This document shows positions 4,992 to 5,844 of a stretch of DNA of 5,844 nt, one piece after another; position 1 is the first letter of the stretch; every line of letters starts with the position of its first letter. The stretch lies in NCBI GenBank assembly GCA_030638845.1, contig DAOWDW010000080.1, positions 1-5,844 on the forward strand. The letters are read 5' to 3'. The stretch comes from Candidatus Peregrinibacteria bacterium (GTDB lineage Bacteria > Patescibacteriota > Gracilibacteria > Peribacterales > Peribacteraceae). The position numbers and the translations under genes are program-made. The notes below the pieces were generated by a model that was given only the letters and a program-made list of their open reading frames with translations, did no database searches and was not told the DNA's origin.

Positions 4992-5768
4992 TTAAACCCA
5001 TAGCGTTCCCCGCCAGCCCCGATCCGGAAGGCAATTACAGGGAAAATCCGCGCTCTCGCTCGAGAAGTGGTCACCGTTGCGGTAGAGGCAAGGGACTATA
5101 CCGTACTGCCATACTTCAGGAGCCAGAAAGTCGTAGCAGCTTTGGTTAGTATCTTGGGGGAATGCAACAAGGTATGTATCAGCAATGCGTTTCTCCATGA
5201 GATGGATACCAATTGCTTTTGCCTGATCAACAGCATTGCCATTGCAATTTAAACATCCAACCTGTATTTGTGCTTTTCTATCGTAGACACAATTTGCACG
5301 TTTTGGCAGTGTCTTAACAAATGTCTCTGCAATACAGAATCTTTCACCTTCTTCACAGACAACAGCAGGACAAGAACCAGCCTGTACCATTCTGTAGAGG
5401 GATGTGAGTACAGCTTTGTTTTCTTCTGCTCGCAATTTTGCTTCTAATGCTGCAAAATCTATATTTTCTTGCACGATGTATCCTGCTTCCAGTACGTCAT
5501 CTGCATCCTTATCGAATTCTGCCTTGAGTGCACTAATCGCTTCATCAGTCATCTCTGGTGTGAGCTCAAGAGGCTCTGGAACAATAGCTGTGTCGTCCAG
5601 CAATTCCTTTATCACCGAATGTTTTTCTTTTTGAATTTTTACAAGCCATATATGAGTATTTTCTAGTGTTCCCATCGTTTCGAGCTCTAGTCTACTGAGA
5701 TTATCTAATTCTTTTTTGAGTTGCTCCATATATTCAACAGGAGGAGGAACTTTGGTAGTGGTTTCCAT
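4992..5768 (-). CDS. DUF4256-like protein, cysteine-rich, unknown function
   Basis: The 258-residue product begins METTTKVPPPVEYMEQLKKEL; residues 11-57 are charged and helical, possibly a coiled coil. From about residue 77 the pattern follows DUF4256 as I remember it: ALKAEFDK, IDFAALEAKLRAEENKAVLTSL (103-124), a central CVYDRKAQ (160-167), NAVDQAKAIGIHLM (178-191) and the terminal RGWRGTLWV (250-258). The function of that family is unknown. There are ten cysteines, all after residue 130, at 133, 138, 145, 160, 172, 175, 211, 227, 244 and 246. No signal peptide or membrane helix is seen, so it is probably cytosolic. It converges on tRNA-Ile, its stop lying only 12 nt from the tRNA CCA. Base content is clearly higher in G+C than its neighbours, and ATC codons appear, so recent transfer is plausible. 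Coding is well supported; the family call is moderate. Confidence 0.8.
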   Translation of the reverse strand: METTTKVPPPVEYMEQLKKELDNLSRLELETMGTLENTHIWLVKIQKEKHSVIKELLDDTAIVPEPLELTPEMTDEAISALKAEFDKDADDVLEAGYIVQENIDFAALEAKLRAEENKAVLTSLYRMVQAGSCPAVVCEEGERFCIAETFVKTLPKRANCVYDRKAQIQVGCLNCNGNAVDQAKAIGIHLMEKRIADTYLVAFPQDTNQSCYDFLAPEVWQYGIVPCLYRNGDHFSSESADFPCNCLPDRGWRGTLWV

Positions 5769-5791
5769 AAAATATAGGTAATGATAAGATT

Positions 5792-5819
5792 AATATATAT
5801 ACGTTTGTGATTATGTCAA
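5792..5819 (-). promoter_or_regulatory. Promoter for the DUF4256-like gene
   Basis: On the minus strand TTGACA (5819-5814) is a perfect -35 box, followed after 16 nt by TATATT (5797-5792, 5 of 6). Initiation near 5785 leaves a leader of roughly 17 nt before the ATG at 5768, again without a Shine-Dalgarno sequence. Confidence 0.55.
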
Positions 5820-5844
5820 ATGAAATTCCCACAATGTATGTAAC
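5813..5844 (+). CDS. Possible start of a divergent gene (partial)
   Basis: An ATG at 5813 opens a plus-strand frame, MSNEIPTMYV, that is still open at the window end. It is divergent from the DUF4256-like gene, and its start overlaps that gene's -35 box. Ten codons are too few to name a product or to be sure it is coding. Confidence 0.3.
   Translation, partial: MSNEIPTMYV

Noticed and set aside
4886..5149. 87-codon plus-strand open frame across tRNA-Ile
   Set aside because: It reads through the tRNA and then antisense to the DUF4256-like gene; the ASSSAWLEHRT-type peptide is typical of mistranslated tRNA genes.
5067..5666. Three plus-strand open frames opposite the DUF4256-like gene
   Set aside because: They are short, compositionally odd (Ser-rich or low complexity) and fully overlap the better-supported minus-strand gene.
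1..5844. Alternative genetic code with TGA as Gly or Trp
   Set aside because: All genes read cleanly in the standard code, end at TAA and use TGG for Trp; no gene is broken by TGA.
1..5844. CRISPR array or insertion sequence
   Set aside because: No regularly spaced repeats, transposase frame or terminal inverted repeats were found; the only clear direct repeat is the tRNA-Val duplication.

Overview
This window looks like a piece of a small, AT-rich bacterial genome, most likely a Candidate Phyla Radiation (Patescibacteria) organism, perhaps Parcubacteria-like. That assignment is inference. It rests on a membrane-anchored family-5 solute-binding protein directly behind secG with no permease or ATPase genes beside it, start codons without Shine-Dalgarno sequences, an exclusive use of TAA stops, CCA-encoding single tRNA genes scattered between unrelated genes, and a tRNA-Ile with a UAU anticodon alongside very frequent AUA codons. 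The standard genetic code fits every gene; no in-frame TGA is needed.

Layout. Positions 1-1279 (minus strand) hold a two-gene unit. A single-pass membrane protein with an extracytoplasmic Asp/Asn-rich calcium-type motif (1279 to 692) is followed after 18 nt by a multi-pass DUF2157-like membrane protein (673 to the window edge). The second gene is open at position 1, so it lacks a stop codon here. Positions 1280-1514 hold divergent regulatory sequence and a decayed 5' copy of a tRNA. tRNA-Val(UAC) follows at 1515-1592. secG (1648-1860) and a 728-residue anchored solute-binding protein (1905-4091) form a second unit. A structured spacer and a very good sigma70-type promoter precede rplI (ribosomal protein bL9, 4268-4714), which ends in a clear rho-independent terminator at 4737-4764. 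tRNA-Ile(UAU) lies at 4902-4979. A convergent, compositionally different DUF4256-like gene occupies 5768 to 4992, and a possible divergent gene begins at 5813 and leaves the window.

How the parts relate. SecG and the anchored binding protein are probably co-transcribed and both act at the cytoplasmic membrane; rplI and the two tRNAs serve translation. The tRNA-Ile(UAU) matches the AT-rich coding style: in the leftmost gene all 30 isoleucines are ATT (18) or ATA (12), with no ATC. The DUF4256-like gene is richer in G+C than its neighbours and is the likeliest recent acquisition.

The items most worth a second look are the UAU-anticodon tRNA-Ile, the partial tRNA duplication and the shared leader layout upstream of both tRNAs, the Ig-like insert in the solute-binding protein, and the unassigned membrane gene pair. 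I did not see a CRISPR array, insertion sequence or defence system.
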